A model generated the notes under the pieces. It was not told the DNA's origin, made no database searches, and saw only the letters and a program-made list of their open reading frames with translations. 64,000 bases of DNA from Sulfuricurvum sp. (GTDB taxonomy: Bacteria > Campylobacterota > Campylobacteria > Campylobacterales > Sulfurimonadaceae): contig NZ_JAUYFF010000002.1 in NCBI RefSeq assembly GCF_030691015.1, forward strand, positions 1 to 64,000, read 5' to 3'. Below are positions 8,111-16,118 of this stretch, piece by piece. Positions within the stretch are counted from its first letter, which is position 1; every line of letters begins with the position of its first letter. The position numbers and the translations under genes are program-made.

Positions 8111-8140
8111 ATTATATAACTTGAGCCTTTATATGTCAAG
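8111..8140 (-). promoter_or_regulatory. hsp20 promoter with overlapping HspR (HAIR)-like operator
   Basis: On the minus strand TTGACA (8134-8139) and TATAAT (8111-8116) are separated by exactly 17 bp, a perfect sigma-70 promoter firing into the hsp20 pair. Read on the plus strand, CTTGAGC-N7-TGTCAAG (8120-8140) overlaps the -35 and spacer. It matches the HspR operator HAIR (CTTGAGT-N7-ACTCAAG) at 11 of 14 positions with the correct spacing. HspR is a known heat-shock repressor in Campylobacter and Helicobacter, so repression of this strong promoter at normal temperature is a reasonable inference. Confidence 0.65.
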
Positions 8141-8228
8141 TATGTTTAGTTAATAAACGGTAACAATGGTAATATTGAAGGAAGTATTTGAAATTATAGT
8201 AGCTTTAAGATGGATGAATATTCCCCTT

Positions 8229-8237
8229 TGATATAAT
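8229..8237 (+). promoter_or_regulatory. purL promoter, extended -10
   Basis: TGATATAAT is an extended -10 box 33 bases before the purL start codon. No recognisable -35 is present at the expected distance, as is usual in this phylum. Confidence 0.5.
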
Positions 8238-8269
8238 CGCGTTACTATTACTATTTTAAGGAATTTGCC

Positions 8270-10483
8270 GTGAGCACTCCCCTTCCAGATATCGAAAAAG
8301 TTCTAAAACAGCATAAACTTTCACTTGGAGATTATGATCACATCAAAAAAATCCTCGGACGTGAACCAAATCTCGTTGAGATCGGAATTTTTTCGGCAAT
8401 GTGGAGTGAACACTGCAGTTATAAATCGTCTAAAAAACATTTGAGCGGTTTTCCGACTAAAGCACCGTGGGTTATCCAAGGGCCGGGTGAAAATGCGGGA
8501 GTTATCGATATCGGCGGCGGGTATGCGGCGGTTTTTAAAATGGAGAGCCATAACCACCCGAGTTTTATTGAACCGTATCAAGGGGCAGCGACGGGAGTCG
8601 GCGGAATTATGCGTGACGTATTTACGATGGGCGCACGCCCTATCGCCAATCTTAATGCGCTACGCTTCGGTAATGTATTGAACAAAGACGATATCAGTGC
8701 TCATCAACGCTATTTAGTACGCGGTGTCGTCTCGGGTATCGGCGGATACGGTAACTGTATGGGAGTTCCGACTATCGGTGGGGAGACGAGTTTCGATGAG
8801 TGTTACAACGGTAATATCCTTGTTAATGCGTTTACTCTCGGGTTAGCGAAAAGCGATGAGATTTTTTACGGAAAAGCAGAGGGGATCGGCAATCCGGTTA
8901 TCTATGTCGGGTCTAAAACAGGACGTGATGGTCTCGGCGGTGCGGTTATGAGCTCGGACAGCTTTACCGAAGCATCCAAAGGGCTTCGTCCGACAGTTCA
9001 AGTGGGTGATCCGTTTACCGAAAAACTTCTCCTCGAAGCGTGTTTGGAACTCTTCAAAACCGATTACGTTGTCGGTATCCAAGATATGGGTGCGGCGGGA
9101 CTAACGTCGAGTTCATTTGAGATGGCGGGACGCTCAGGTAGCGGTATGATTATGCATCTTGATAAGGTTCCTGCTCGTGAAGAGGGGATGATGCCGTATG
9201 AGTTTATGCTCTCTGAATCTCAAGAGCGTATGTTGATTTGTGCGCGTAAAGGGACTGAGCAGGCGATCATCGATATTTTCGAAAAATGGGATCTCGACTG
9301 CGCGGTTATCGGTGAAGTAACGGCGACGGGGAACATGGAGCTTTTCTGGCACGGTGAAAAATGTGCGGAAGTACCTGTTGATCCGGTGAGCGAAGAGGCT
9401 CCGATCTTGGATCGTCCTATGTCTCGTCCGGCTTATCTTGATGAGATCGCAAAGGTTAAACTTTCTGATTTCGAGGCGGTAGATAATCAGAGCGCATTTG
9501 AAAAACTGATCAGTTCAATGGAAGTGGTCGATAAACATTGGATTTATCAGCAGTACGATTCAATGGTACAAACCAATACGGTCAAAAAGGGTGGCGAACT
9601 CGATGCTTCCGTTATTCGGATCAAAGAGAACGGTGTAGCGTTGGCGATGAGTGCCGACTGTAACGTCCGTTACTGCTACATCGACCCGAAAGCAGGAGCG
9701 GCGGCAGCGGTTATCGAGAGCGGTCGTAACGTCGCGATGAGCGGTGCAACTCCCAAAGCGATCACCGATTGTCTCAACTACGGAAACCCTGAGAACCCTG
9801 AAGTAATGTGGCAGTTCGGCCAAGGGTGTTTGGGAATTAAAGAGGCGTGTGCTGAACTTAATACCCCTGTTATCGGCGGGAACGTATCGCTTTATAATGA
9901 AACCAACGGCAAGTCGGTATTCCCAACCCCATCGATCGCGATGGTCGGAGTGAATGAAGATCAAAACAAAGTATTGATGTCTGCGTTCCAAAAAGAGGGA
10001 AATACATTGTATCTTGTCGGTGAAAGCCGTTCGGAATTCGGCGGATCACTTTACATGAAAGAGCTTTACAACGTCGTAGCGGGAACCATCCCGGCCATCG
10101 ATTACGATAAAGAGCGGGCATTATGGAACCTCGTTATCGAAGCGAATAAAAAAGGGCTTCTTTCAGCGGCAAAAGATTGTAGTTCGGGCGGTGTCGCGAT
10201 TGCACTCGCCAAAATGGCATGTGTGAGTGATAAAGGGGTAGAAGCGACAATCTCTGTAACCGATTCTCGTGATATTTTTGCTGAGAGTATGTCTCGCGCC
10301 ATTATCGAAGTTGCACCTGAAAACTGTGCTGCGTTCGAAGCGATGGTAGGTACGCTAGCGTGTGCGAAAATCGGTAGCGTAGGTGGAAAAGTATTTGCGG
10401 TGAATGATGTGAAAATGGATCTTGCCGAGATGCAAAATGTCTATTACGGTACGTTCCAAAAAGTGATCGAGGGGGATCTTTAA
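8270..10483 (+). CDS. purL: Phosphoribosylformylglycinamidine synthase II
   Basis: A 737-residue small-type PurL that converts FGAR to FGAM with glutamine-derived ammonia and ATP in purine synthesis; it works with PurS and PurQ, which are not in the window. The N-terminus shows [15 protein letters not shown], the metal-binding [13 protein letters not shown] and [20 protein letters not shown], all diagnostic. The second half repeats the ATP-binding fold, for example SPxS-type [11 protein letters not shown]. Translation starts at GTG 8270, with TAAGGA 7 bases upstream. It is a single-gene unit ending in a hairpin that overlaps its own stop codon. Confidence 0.97.
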   Translation: MSTPLPDIEKVLKQHKLSLGDYDHIKKILGREPNLVEIGIFSAMWSEHCSYKSSKKHLSGFPTKAPWVIQGPGENAGVIDIGGGYAAVFKMESHNHPSFIEPYQGAATGVGGIMRDVFTMGARPIANLNALRFGNVLNKDDISAHQRYLVRGVVSGIGGYGNCMGVPTIGGETSFDECYNGNILVNAFTLGLAKSDEIFYGKAEGIGNPVIYVGSKTGRDGLGGAVMSSDSFTEASKGLRPTVQVGDPFTEKLLLEACLELFKTDYVVGIQDMGAAGLTSSSFEMAGRSGSGMIMHLDKVPAREEGMMPYEFMLSESQERMLICARKGTEQAIIDIFEKWDLDCAVIGEVTATGNMELFWHGEKCAEVPVDPVSEEAPILDRPMSRPAYLDEIAKVKLSDFEAVDNQSAFEKLISSMEVVDKHWIYQQYDSMVQTNTVKKGGELDASVIRIKENGVALAMSADCNVRYCYIDPKAGAAAAVIESGRNVAMSGATPKAITDCLNYGNPENPEVMWQFGQGCLGIKEACAELNTPVIGGNVSLYNETNGKSVFPTPSIAMVGVNEDQNKVLMSAFQKEGNTLYLVGESRSEFGGSLYMKELYNVVAGTIPAIDYDKERALWNLVIEANKKGLLSAAKDCSSGGVAIALAKMACVSDKGVEATISVTDSRDIFAESMSRAIIEVAPENCAAFEAMVGTLACAKIGSVGGKVFAVNDVKMDLAEMQNVYYGTFQKVIEGDL

Positions 10484-10500
10484 GATCCCATTTCATTTTT
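10473..10500 (+). terminator. Terminator overlapping the purL stop codon
   Basis: GGGATC-TTTAA-GATCCC forms a 6-bp stem whose loop contains the purL TAA. It is followed by ATTTCATTTTT. The convergent murA ends inside the T-rich tail. Confidence 0.6.
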
Positions 10501-11761
10501 ACTCTTTTAATCTCTCAATTTTTGCGCCCAATGCGCGTAATTTTCCTTCTAAGTCTTCATATCCGCGATCAAGGTGATAGATACGGTGGACATTTGTTGT
10601 CCCCTCTGCTGCCATAGCGGCAAGTACGAGTGCGCTCGAAGCGCGCAAGTCGGTTGCCATGACATCGGCACCTGCAAGTTCACACGGCCCGATAACGGTG
10701 GCAGTATGACCGCTGAGTTTGATCTCGGCTCCAAGACGTTGCAATTCACTGACATGCATAAAGCGGTTTTCGAATAATCGCTCTTCGATGGTGCTGGCTC
10801 CCTTGGCAATCGTAGCAAGAGCTAAAAATTGTGCTTGCATATCGGTCGGGAATGCCGGATACTCTTGGGTGATAATATCGACGTGCTTGAGTTCGGTTGC
10901 GGGATGAATCGTCATCGTATTTTCTCCGCACTCGACGCGGCATCCCATTTGCTCTAACTTTGCCGTGACGGCATCGAGGTGATCGGGGCGTACACGCTCT
11001 AGCGTAATCGTAGAATTGGTGATAGCACCTGCACAGAGATAGGTTCCTGCTTCGATACGATCAGGGATAACTTCAAAATCAACCATCTCGATGGTTTTGC
11101 CCCCTGTACCGATGATGGTAAGTTCAGGTGTCCCGATTCCGTTGATGTCGATACCGCTATCACGGAGAATTTCGCACAGTTGAACCACTTCAGGCTCTTT
11201 AGCACAGTTGACAAGGACGGTTTTACCGTGAGCTAGTGCCGCCGCCATAACGATGTTGGCCGTTCCGGTAACGGTGATTTTATCGAAGATGATATGGGCA
11301 CCTTTGAGACCTTCAGGGGCTACGGCATGGACGTATCCTGCATGGATCGTGATCTGTGCTCCCATTTGCTCTAGTGCTTTAAGATGAAGGTCGATCGGGC
11401 GTTGACCGATGGCGCAGCCACCCGGAAGAGAGACTTCACAATGTCCAAAACGGGCAAGGAGCGGTCCAAGGACGAGAATAGAGGCGCGCATCGTTTTAAC
11501 GATATCGTAGTTTGCCATCGTGTGGCTAACGGTGGAGGTGTCTACATTGAGGACATGGTTCTCTAATGAACAGCTGGCACCGAGGTTTTGGAGAAGTTTT
11601 AGCAGGGTTTTAATATCGGCTACTTCGGGCATATTGGTGACTTTTAGCGGATTATGGGCTAAAAGTGCCAAGGTAATAAGTGGTAATGCGGCATTTTTTG
11701 CGCCGGAGATGGTAACGGTACCGCTAAGTTTAGTCGGCCCTTGAATTCGTAAATAGTCCAT
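10499..11761 (-). CDS. murA: UDP-N-acetylglucosamine 1-carboxyvinyltransferase
   Basis: A 420-residue MurA (EPSP synthase fold). It catalyses the first committed step of peptidoglycan synthesis by transferring enolpyruvyl from PEP to UDP-GlcNAc. Visible landmarks are the opening [41 protein letters not shown] (which includes the active-site loop with its Cys, the fosfomycin target), and [19 protein letters not shown] near the C-terminus. Length is exactly that of the family. It converges with purL and diverges from the gene at 11848. Confidence 0.97.
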   Translation of the reverse strand: MDYLRIQGPTKLSGTVTISGAKNAALPLITLALLAHNPLKVTNMPEVADIKTLLKLLQNLGASCSLENHVLNVDTSTVSHTMANYDIVKTMRASILVLGPLLARFGHCEVSLPGGCAIGQRPIDLHLKALEQMGAQITIHAGYVHAVAPEGLKGAHIIFDKITVTGTANIVMAAALAHGKTVLVNCAKEPEVVQLCEILRDSGIDINGIGTPELTIIGTGGKTIEMVDFEVIPDRIEAGTYLCAGAITNSTITLERVRPDHLDAVTAKLEQMGCRVECGENTMTIHPATELKHVDIITQEYPAFPTDMQAQFLALATIAKGASTIEERLFENRFMHVSELQRLGAEIKLSGHTATVIGPCELAGADVMATDLRASSALVLAAMAAEGTTNVHRIYHLDRGYEDLEGKLRALGAKIERLKE

Positions 11762-11847
11762 TAAATTCCCACAAGTATAAAAGTTTGATATTATAAGTCA
11801 ACATAGGTTAAAATTATCAAAATATAGCGATACTCGAAGGAGAAAAT

Positions 11848-12282
11848 GTGAGTTCGGCACTCGATCGTCTGAAAAACCTGACGGCACAGATCTCCAGCTA
11901 TGAGTTAGAACGCAAAAGCAACCTCAAATCACTCGAAGAGCTGTACCTAAAACTGGGGATTCATACCAAAGTCGGAGAGTTTGATGCGTTGTTTGAGTTT
12001 AAAGCGATTAACCTCTCGGGATTATCGCTAGGCGATGATGATTTAGGGGGCATTAAAGAGGGTAAATACGCGCAAATCATTGCGATTATCTACGATAAAG
12101 AGGCTAAAGTCAAAAATAAAAATATTTCACTGGCCTATTACGGACGTGCCGAAAAACTGAGTGCACCCTTGAAGAGAGATATTATCGCGTTTGTATTGGG
12201 GTGGCGTTTTGAAAAAAGCTTCCGTACGTTAGAGCACTATCATAATCTAATGGCGACACTTAAATCTTTTCCGACCGAGTAG
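11848..12282 (+). CDS. Conserved protein of unknown function
   Basis: A 144-residue soluble protein I do not recognise. The first 35 residues are strongly helical and coiled-coil-like (SSALDRLKNLTAQISSYELERKSN). The rest is mixed alpha/beta with KYAQIIAIIYDKE and SLAYYGRAEKL. No signal peptide, membrane segment or metal motif is seen. Translation must begin at GTG 11848, preceded by GAAGGAGA 4-5 bases away, because the overlapping ATG at 11846 is followed at once by a stop. It lies 3 bases before the exonuclease gene, so the two form an operon and may work together in nucleic-acid metabolism; that last point is inference. Confidence 0.72.
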   Translation: MSSALDRLKNLTAQISSYELERKSNLKSLEELYLKLGIHTKVGEFDALFEFKAINLSGLSLGDDDLGGIKEGKYAQIIAIIYDKEAKVKNKNISLAYYGRAEKLSAPLKRDIIAFVLGWRFEKSFRTLEHYHNLMATLKSFPTE

Positions 12283-12285
12283 AAC

Positions 12286-12984
12286 GTGATTTTTCTCGAT
12301 ACGGAAACAACAGGGTTAGAGGTCAAAGACAGAATCTGCGCTCTGGGGATTATTGAGGGGAAATCCACCCATTTTGAGTTGATCAATCCCGGAAAAAAAA
12401 TCCCTCCCGCCGCTTCGGCGATCCATCAAATCACGAATGAGATGGTGAGTGATGCTCCCTCATTTTCCCAATCCTTTAGTGCCGAACAACTCAAAAGCTT
12501 CAATACTCCTGAGAATATTTTAGTGTCGCATAATGCCCCGTTTGAACTTTCGATGCTCCAAAAAGAGGGAGTGACATGGCAGGGGAGCGTTATCGATACC
12601 CTTAAATGTTCCAAATCGCTGATGGATGATTTGGAGGGGTATAGTCTTCAATTTTTACGGTATGAGCTGAGACTCTATCGTGAGGAGGGGAGGGTGTTTC
12701 AAGAGCATGGGGTATCGCTCGTTCCTCATCATGCTCTAAGTGACGCGCTCCATACGAAAATGGTCTTGGAGTATCTTCTCGATTTGGCGGATATTGAGAA
12801 GCTGATCGAGATATCCAAAAGCCATGTTCTTCTGAGCCGTTTGCCGTTTGGGAAATACGCCAAAAAGAGGATCGAAGAGATCGCCCTCAAAGACCCCGCC
12901 TATCTGAAGTGGATGCTGGAGAGTGTGATGGATATGGACGAAGATCTTCGCTACAGTATCGAGCACTATTTATTGCAGTCGTAA
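12286..12984 (+). CDS. DnaQ-like 3'-5' exonuclease with C-terminal DUF3820-like domain
   Basis: A 232-residue DEDDh exonuclease. ExoI is FLDTETTGLE (residues 3-12), ExoII lies around SHNAPFELSML (residues 79-90) and ExoIII is HHALSDALHT (residues 147-156), so all catalytic acids and the general-base His are present. The C-terminal 40 residues (SRLPFGKYAKKRIEEIALKD, PAYLKWML) form the small domain often fused to such nucleases. It could act in proofreading, repair or RNA trimming; the substrate is not evident. Start is GTG 12286, 3 bases after the upstream unknown gene. It converges with the cytochrome gene. Confidence 0.85.
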   Translation: MIFLDTETTGLEVKDRICALGIIEGKSTHFELINPGKKIPPAASAIHQITNEMVSDAPSFSQSFSAEQLKSFNTPENILVSHNAPFELSMLQKEGVTWQGSVIDTLKCSKSLMDDLEGYSLQFLRYELRLYREEGRVFQEHGVSLVPHHALSDALHTKMVLEYLLDLADIEKLIEISKSHVLLSRLPFGKYAKKRIEEIALKDPAYLKWMLESVMDMDEDLRYSIEHYLLQS

Positions 12985-13392
12985 TTATTTAAACGCAACA
13001 CCGCTATAGCGATCATGCACCCATTCCGCAACGGCTTGGCGCTCCTCTTCGCTGAGTTTCCCTTTTAACGAGGGCATAATCCCGAATTTTTCAATTGCCA
13101 TCGGATGGCACATGCTGTATTGGACGCTCGGGTTTTCGATGTAGTCTTTTATAAATGCGATAATAACACGCCGTTTGACATCGTCATCATCGTCGCTGAT
13201 AACGATATTTTCTTTGAGGCGATTGGAGACTTCGACCATCGGGGGAGCTTTGAGGGTGTGAAGCACTCTCATCACCTCTTTTTTCTCCATTATTTCGACA
13301 TGGCATTGCATACAGTGTTTCTGGTAGACGCTGTATCCCTCGGCTCCGTATACCCCAAGTGCCGTGAAAAGTATGATCAACAGTTTATTCAT
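12985..13392 (-). CDS. Periplasmic c-type cytochrome
   Basis: About 135 residues from the ATG at 13392; the longer ORF-track start is wrong, because MNKLLIILFTALGVYGAEG is a proper signal peptide and its ATG overlaps the stop of the upstream gene (ATGA). One haem site is present, CMQCH near residue 27-31. A likely distal Met ligand is in FGIMPSLKG, followed by the usual C-terminal helix EEERQAVAEWVHDRY. An odd DDDDD run sits in the middle. A second Cys-His (MCHPM) is not a full haem motif. It is co-expressed with the FmdE-like protein, so the two may function together in a periplasmic redox step, which is not identified. Confidence 0.82.
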   Translation of the reverse strand: MNKLLIILFTALGVYGAEGYSVYQKHCMQCHVEIMEKKEVMRVLHTLKAPPMVEVSNRLKENIVISDDDDDVKRRVIIAFIKDYIENPSVQYSMCHPMAIEKFGIMPSLKGKLSEEERQAVAEWVHDRYSGVAFK

Positions 13393-14021
13393 TCGGCTTC
13401 TCTTTGATCGCTTATACGTGTTTGTATAAGGCGGGGATCTTCTGCAAAATCGATCAGAATCGTTTTTACCCGCTCTTGCCATGCGGATCGAAACAATTCG
13501 GATATCTGCTCATCTGCTTGATTTGAGAGTGTCATTTGGAGCCAAGATGCCATTTGCGGATCAATGGGGACAATGGTCGGATTGTAGGTTAATACAACAC
13601 GTTTACCGCTGTCAAGACGCTCTAATACCATATCTTCTATCATCTCTGGTCCAAAAAAGAGGAGGTTGCGACGATCGAATTTTCCGCCCAATCCGTGAAA
13701 TCCTCCCGTATCTGTTGCACCCGTAATCATGGAAGCTACATTGGCGATGACCCCTACGACACCCTCTCCGAGATTCCCTTTGATCGTGACACGAATCTCA
13801 CCTCGAACGGGAGTTTTATCACCGTATAAAAGAGTTAGTCCTTTGAGAAGCATGAGATATGCTCCCGCAACTGTTGGGCAGGAGTGTCCGGCTAATTTGA
13901 CAACATCGCCATATTCGTAGTGCACTATCCCTTTTTGTGCAGCTCCGAGCATCTCGGAGAGCGGGTCATAAAGAGTTATTTTGGGGACAGATTGAAAAAA
14001 TAACGGACTTGAATGCATCAT
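13389..14021 (-). CDS. FmdE-like protein
   Basis: A 210-residue protein with an FmdE-type opening, VVKLAGHSCPTVAGAYLML around residues 40-58. This corresponds to the H-x-C-P motif of the FmdE family, named after a gene in formylmethanofuran dehydrogenase operons. A Gly-rich segment follows (GEGVVGVIANVASMITGATDTGGFHGLGG). No signal peptide is evident. FmdE proteins often sit beside molybdenum or metal enzymes, but their role is poorly defined. It starts a two-gene unit with the cytochrome (ATGA overlap) and diverges from the nitrite/sulfite reductase, sharing the intergenic region that carries an Fnr-type palindrome. The family assignment rests on motif resemblance only. Confidence 0.6.
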   Translation of the reverse strand: MMHSSPLFFQSVPKITLYDPLSEMLGAAQKGIVHYEYGDVVKLAGHSCPTVAGAYLMLLKGLTLLYGDKTPVRGEIRVTIKGNLGEGVVGVIANVASMITGATDTGGFHGLGGKFDRRNLLFFGPEMIEDMVLERLDSGKRVVLTYNPTIVPIDPQMASWLQMTLSNQADEQISELFRSAWQERVKTILIDFAEDPRLIQTRISDQREAE

Positions 14022-14085
14022 GTATCCTTTAAAATGGATCGAAAATATAATTTTTATATTATAGAAATTTTAGGGAGCAATTCTC

Positions 14086-14128
14086 TTGACATAAATCAAT
14101 GATTTGAAAACGGTGTATGCGTTATACT
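14086..14128 (+). promoter_or_regulatory. Fnr/Crp-type class II promoter for the nitrite/sulfite reductase
   Basis: The palindrome TTGAC-ATAA-ATCAA (14086-14099) is followed after 23 bp by TATACT (14123-14128). The distance from site centre to -10 centre is 33 bp, which places the site near -42, the class II activator position. It may also affect the divergent fmdE gene, whose start lies 64 bases away. Confidence 0.72.
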
Positions 14129-14204
14129 CTGATAATTTTAAGATGCCTGCAGAATCACAAATTTTGACAAGTTATTTACACTTTTTTTAGACAAAAGGAT
14201 AGAC

Positions 14205-15950
14205 GTGAGTGAAAAAAGATTAAATAAACGTGAGCGGCATAAAGCTTCCCTTTCCCCCTTTGAGTATTATCCACAAATAGAAGCACTCGATTTTAACGCT
14301 ATCAGCGAGGGAGACAGCTTTTATCTGCAGGACTTCGGTATCTTTAATAATCCGTTGGCGGATGAAGAATATACCCTTCGACTACGTATTACTGCCGGTC
14401 GGATTAGTACGGCGCAATTGATAGCTATCGCCGAGATCGTTAAAAGTCATGCGCTTGAGATCATTCTGACGGCACGCTCCGGGATACAGTTGCATGGGTT
14501 GAGCAGTGAAAATGTCCTTAGCGTTTATAAACAGATTAATGCACTGGGGATCTCTACGTGGCAAACGTTTGGGGATAATGTTCGCAATATCGTTACCGAT
14601 GTTTATGACGGACAAGGCCGCTTTAGTGTGATTGAGACATATCCTCTGATTATGCAAATGGAGAAGTATTTTTTAAAAACGCCTCATCTTGTGGGAATGT
14701 TGCCGCGCAGATTGTCTACCGGTATCTCGGGAACTTCAGCAAATGTTAGCTCGTTTTTTGCCAACGATCTCTATTTTGCATTAGCAAAGAAAGAGGATCG
14801 ATTCGGTTTTAATGTCTACATGGGGGGAAAAAATACCGAGGTTGCCCGCAGTGCTGATATTTTTTTGCCCCCTGAAGCGGTTGTCTCTTTTTTTAGTGCA
14901 TTTGTTGAAACATTTAACAAACACGGATCACGGTTCACCCGCTCCCGTACCCGTCTTTTTTATCTTCTTGGAGATATCGGATTGGATACGTTTAAAGAGC
15001 ATATCGCGCAGGTGTATCAAACATCGTGGGAATCTGAAGGAACTTTGGTACTCCAAAAGAGGGAATTTAGTCAGTATGAGAGGCTCAACAACGGAAGCTA
15101 TGCGTTTTGTTACGAAACCGATTTTGGACGTATCACTCCTGAAGAGCTCTTGAATATTGCAGCGTTTGTCGACGCATGCGGGGGAGAAGTGCGTTTGAGT
15201 ACGGATCATAACCTCTACCTAATAGGTCTTCCTGAACCTACGGTGCCTTTTGGCTCTCTCAAAGAGAGTGAAACGGTTGTTGCGTGTGCCGGAAGTCATT
15301 ATTGTCCTTATTCCTTTTGGAATATCAAAGACGAAGCCGCGCTGCTTCCTCTGAAAGCCATTAAAAAACATCGTATTCAAGTCGGTATATCAGGGTGTGC
15401 AAAAGGGTGCAGCCGGCATCAGCATTGCGATATCGGGCTGATCGGATTGCGTACCGGAAATTTTGGTGAGGCAGATAAAGGGGTTCGTATCTATATCGGA
15501 GCCGAACATACCCATGGCACAGGCGTCGGGCGAGAACTTTTTGAAATGGTTCCGTTGGAACATCTTTCAGCAGTGCTGGAACTTATCATACGAGAATATG
15601 AGATGAGCGGATATGAGAATTTTGAATTATTTTCAATGCACAGGCTAAATCGTTATACCATAGAGTTTTTGTCGTTATGGTTTTTGGCACAATTGGATAC
15701 AGGTTCGACCCTTTCTCTTTCTGATGTGACTCTTCCACAATGCAGCGTGGAAGAAGAGGTGTTTAACGGAGAAAAAGAGCTGTTTGAAGAGTGTTTTATG
15801 CATGAGCCGTTTTTGTCTCTTATCGAGGATGACTTTAAGGATGCCATCCGTTATATGAGTAAAAAAGTATGGGTAGTCAGTACAACGGAGAGTGCAATCG
15901 CTCCTCAAATCAAGAGGTTGCTAACCGCTACAAAATACTGGGAACGTTAG
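14205..15950 (+). CDS. Ferredoxin-type nitrite/sulfite reductase (siroheme, [4Fe-4S])
   Basis: A 581-residue hemoprotein with the twofold repeat of NirA/CysI/CobG enzymes. The N-terminal ferredoxin-like domain (RLRITAGRISTAQLIAIAEI) is followed by TARSGIQLHGL and RNIVTDVYDG. The siroheme-Fe4S cysteines are seen as CAGSHYC and GCAKGC (about residues 363-400), with the typical GISGCAKGCSRHQHCDIGLIG surroundings. It should make ammonia from nitrite or sulfide from sulfite with six electrons; no flavoprotein partner is nearby, so ferredoxin is the likely donor. Its location beside nap and moaA and its Fnr-type promoter favour nitrite as substrate, for nitrogen assimilation from Nap-derived nitrite. 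A strong terminator follows. Confidence 0.85.
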   Translation: MSEKRLNKRERHKASLSPFEYYPQIEALDFNAISEGDSFYLQDFGIFNNPLADEEYTLRLRITAGRISTAQLIAIAEIVKSHALEIILTARSGIQLHGLSSENVLSVYKQINALGISTWQTFGDNVRNIVTDVYDGQGRFSVIETYPLIMQMEKYFLKTPHLVGMLPRRLSTGISGTSANVSSFFANDLYFALAKKEDRFGFNVYMGGKNTEVARSADIFLPPEAVVSFFSAFVETFNKHGSRFTRSRTRLFYLLGDIGLDTFKEHIAQVYQTSWESEGTLVLQKREFSQYERLNNGSYAFCYETDFGRITPEELLNIAAFVDACGGEVRLSTDHNLYLIGLPEPTVPFGSLKESETVVACAGSHYCPYSFWNIKDEAALLPLKAIKKHRIQVGISGCAKGCSRHQHCDIGLIGLRTGNFGEADKGVRIYIGAEHTHGTGVGRELFEMVPLEHLSAVLELIIREYEMSGYENFELFSMHRLNRYTIEFLSLWFLAQLDTGSTLSLSDVTLPQCSVEEEVFNGEKELFEECFMHEPFLSLIEDDFKDAIRYMSKKVWVVSTTESAIAPQIKRLLTATKYWER

Positions 15951-15961
15951 CGGATCATATT

Positions 15962-16071
15962 GAGGAGTTGGGTCAAACAGTACAGTGCTTTGAATCGAAG
16001 CTAGATGAAGGAGGTCATTTTTGCTGTACTGTTTGAACCAACCCCTGATGGGGGAAGGTTTTTTTATGGTA
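15962..16071 (-). ncRNA. Candidate anaerobically induced small RNA
   Basis: No gene occupies this gap, yet a class II Fnr-type promoter (16077-16118) points into it on the minus strand. The predicted transcript, starting near 16070, folds strongly. First comes a small CCCC/GGGG hairpin. Then comes a 12-bp perfect stem, extendable to about 15-17 bp, formed by CAAACAGTACAG and its complement. The 38-base loop displays ACCUCCUUC, the complement of a Shine-Dalgarno sequence, which is a common seed in trans-acting small RNAs. No clear T-run terminator is visible in this direction, so the 3' end is uncertain and the transcript might run antisense into the nitrite reductase gene. A plus-strand 3'-UTR RNA is the alternative. 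Confidence 0.45.
16036..16065 (+). terminator. Rho-independent terminator after the nitrite/sulfite reductase
   Basis: AACC-AA-CCCC-TGAT-GGGG-GAA-GGTT is a stem with a small symmetrical-looking internal loop, ending in a run of seven T. It lies 86 bases after the stop codon, downstream of the large inverted repeat. Confidence 0.65.
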
Positions 16072-16076
16072 CGACA

Positions 16077-16118
16077 ATTATAGATGTTTGTGAGGGTAAT
16101 GTCTTTGATATAGGTCAA
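16077..16118 (-). promoter_or_regulatory. Orphan Fnr/Crp-type class II promoter
   Basis: The palindrome TTGAT-ATAG-GTCAA (16105-16118) overlaps the stop codon of the NIT-GGDEF-EAL gene. Exactly 22 bp further on the minus strand is a perfect TATAAT (16082-16077). This geometry is identical to the napA, cytochrome c553 and nrdD promoters, but no coding gene lies downstream. Confidence 0.7.

Noticed and set aside
15971-16039. Inverted repeat CAAACAGTACAG as the ends of a miniature transposable element
   Set aside because: No target duplication is seen, the inner sequence is only 38 bases, and no second copy occurs in the window. A structured RNA fits the promoter evidence better, though a genome-wide copy count would settle it.
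15921-16118. 65-aa minus-strand ORF in the gap after the nitrite/sulfite reductase
   Set aside because: It starts upstream of the predicted transcript start, crosses the terminator and inverted repeat, and has no protein-like composition. The gap is better explained as RNA.
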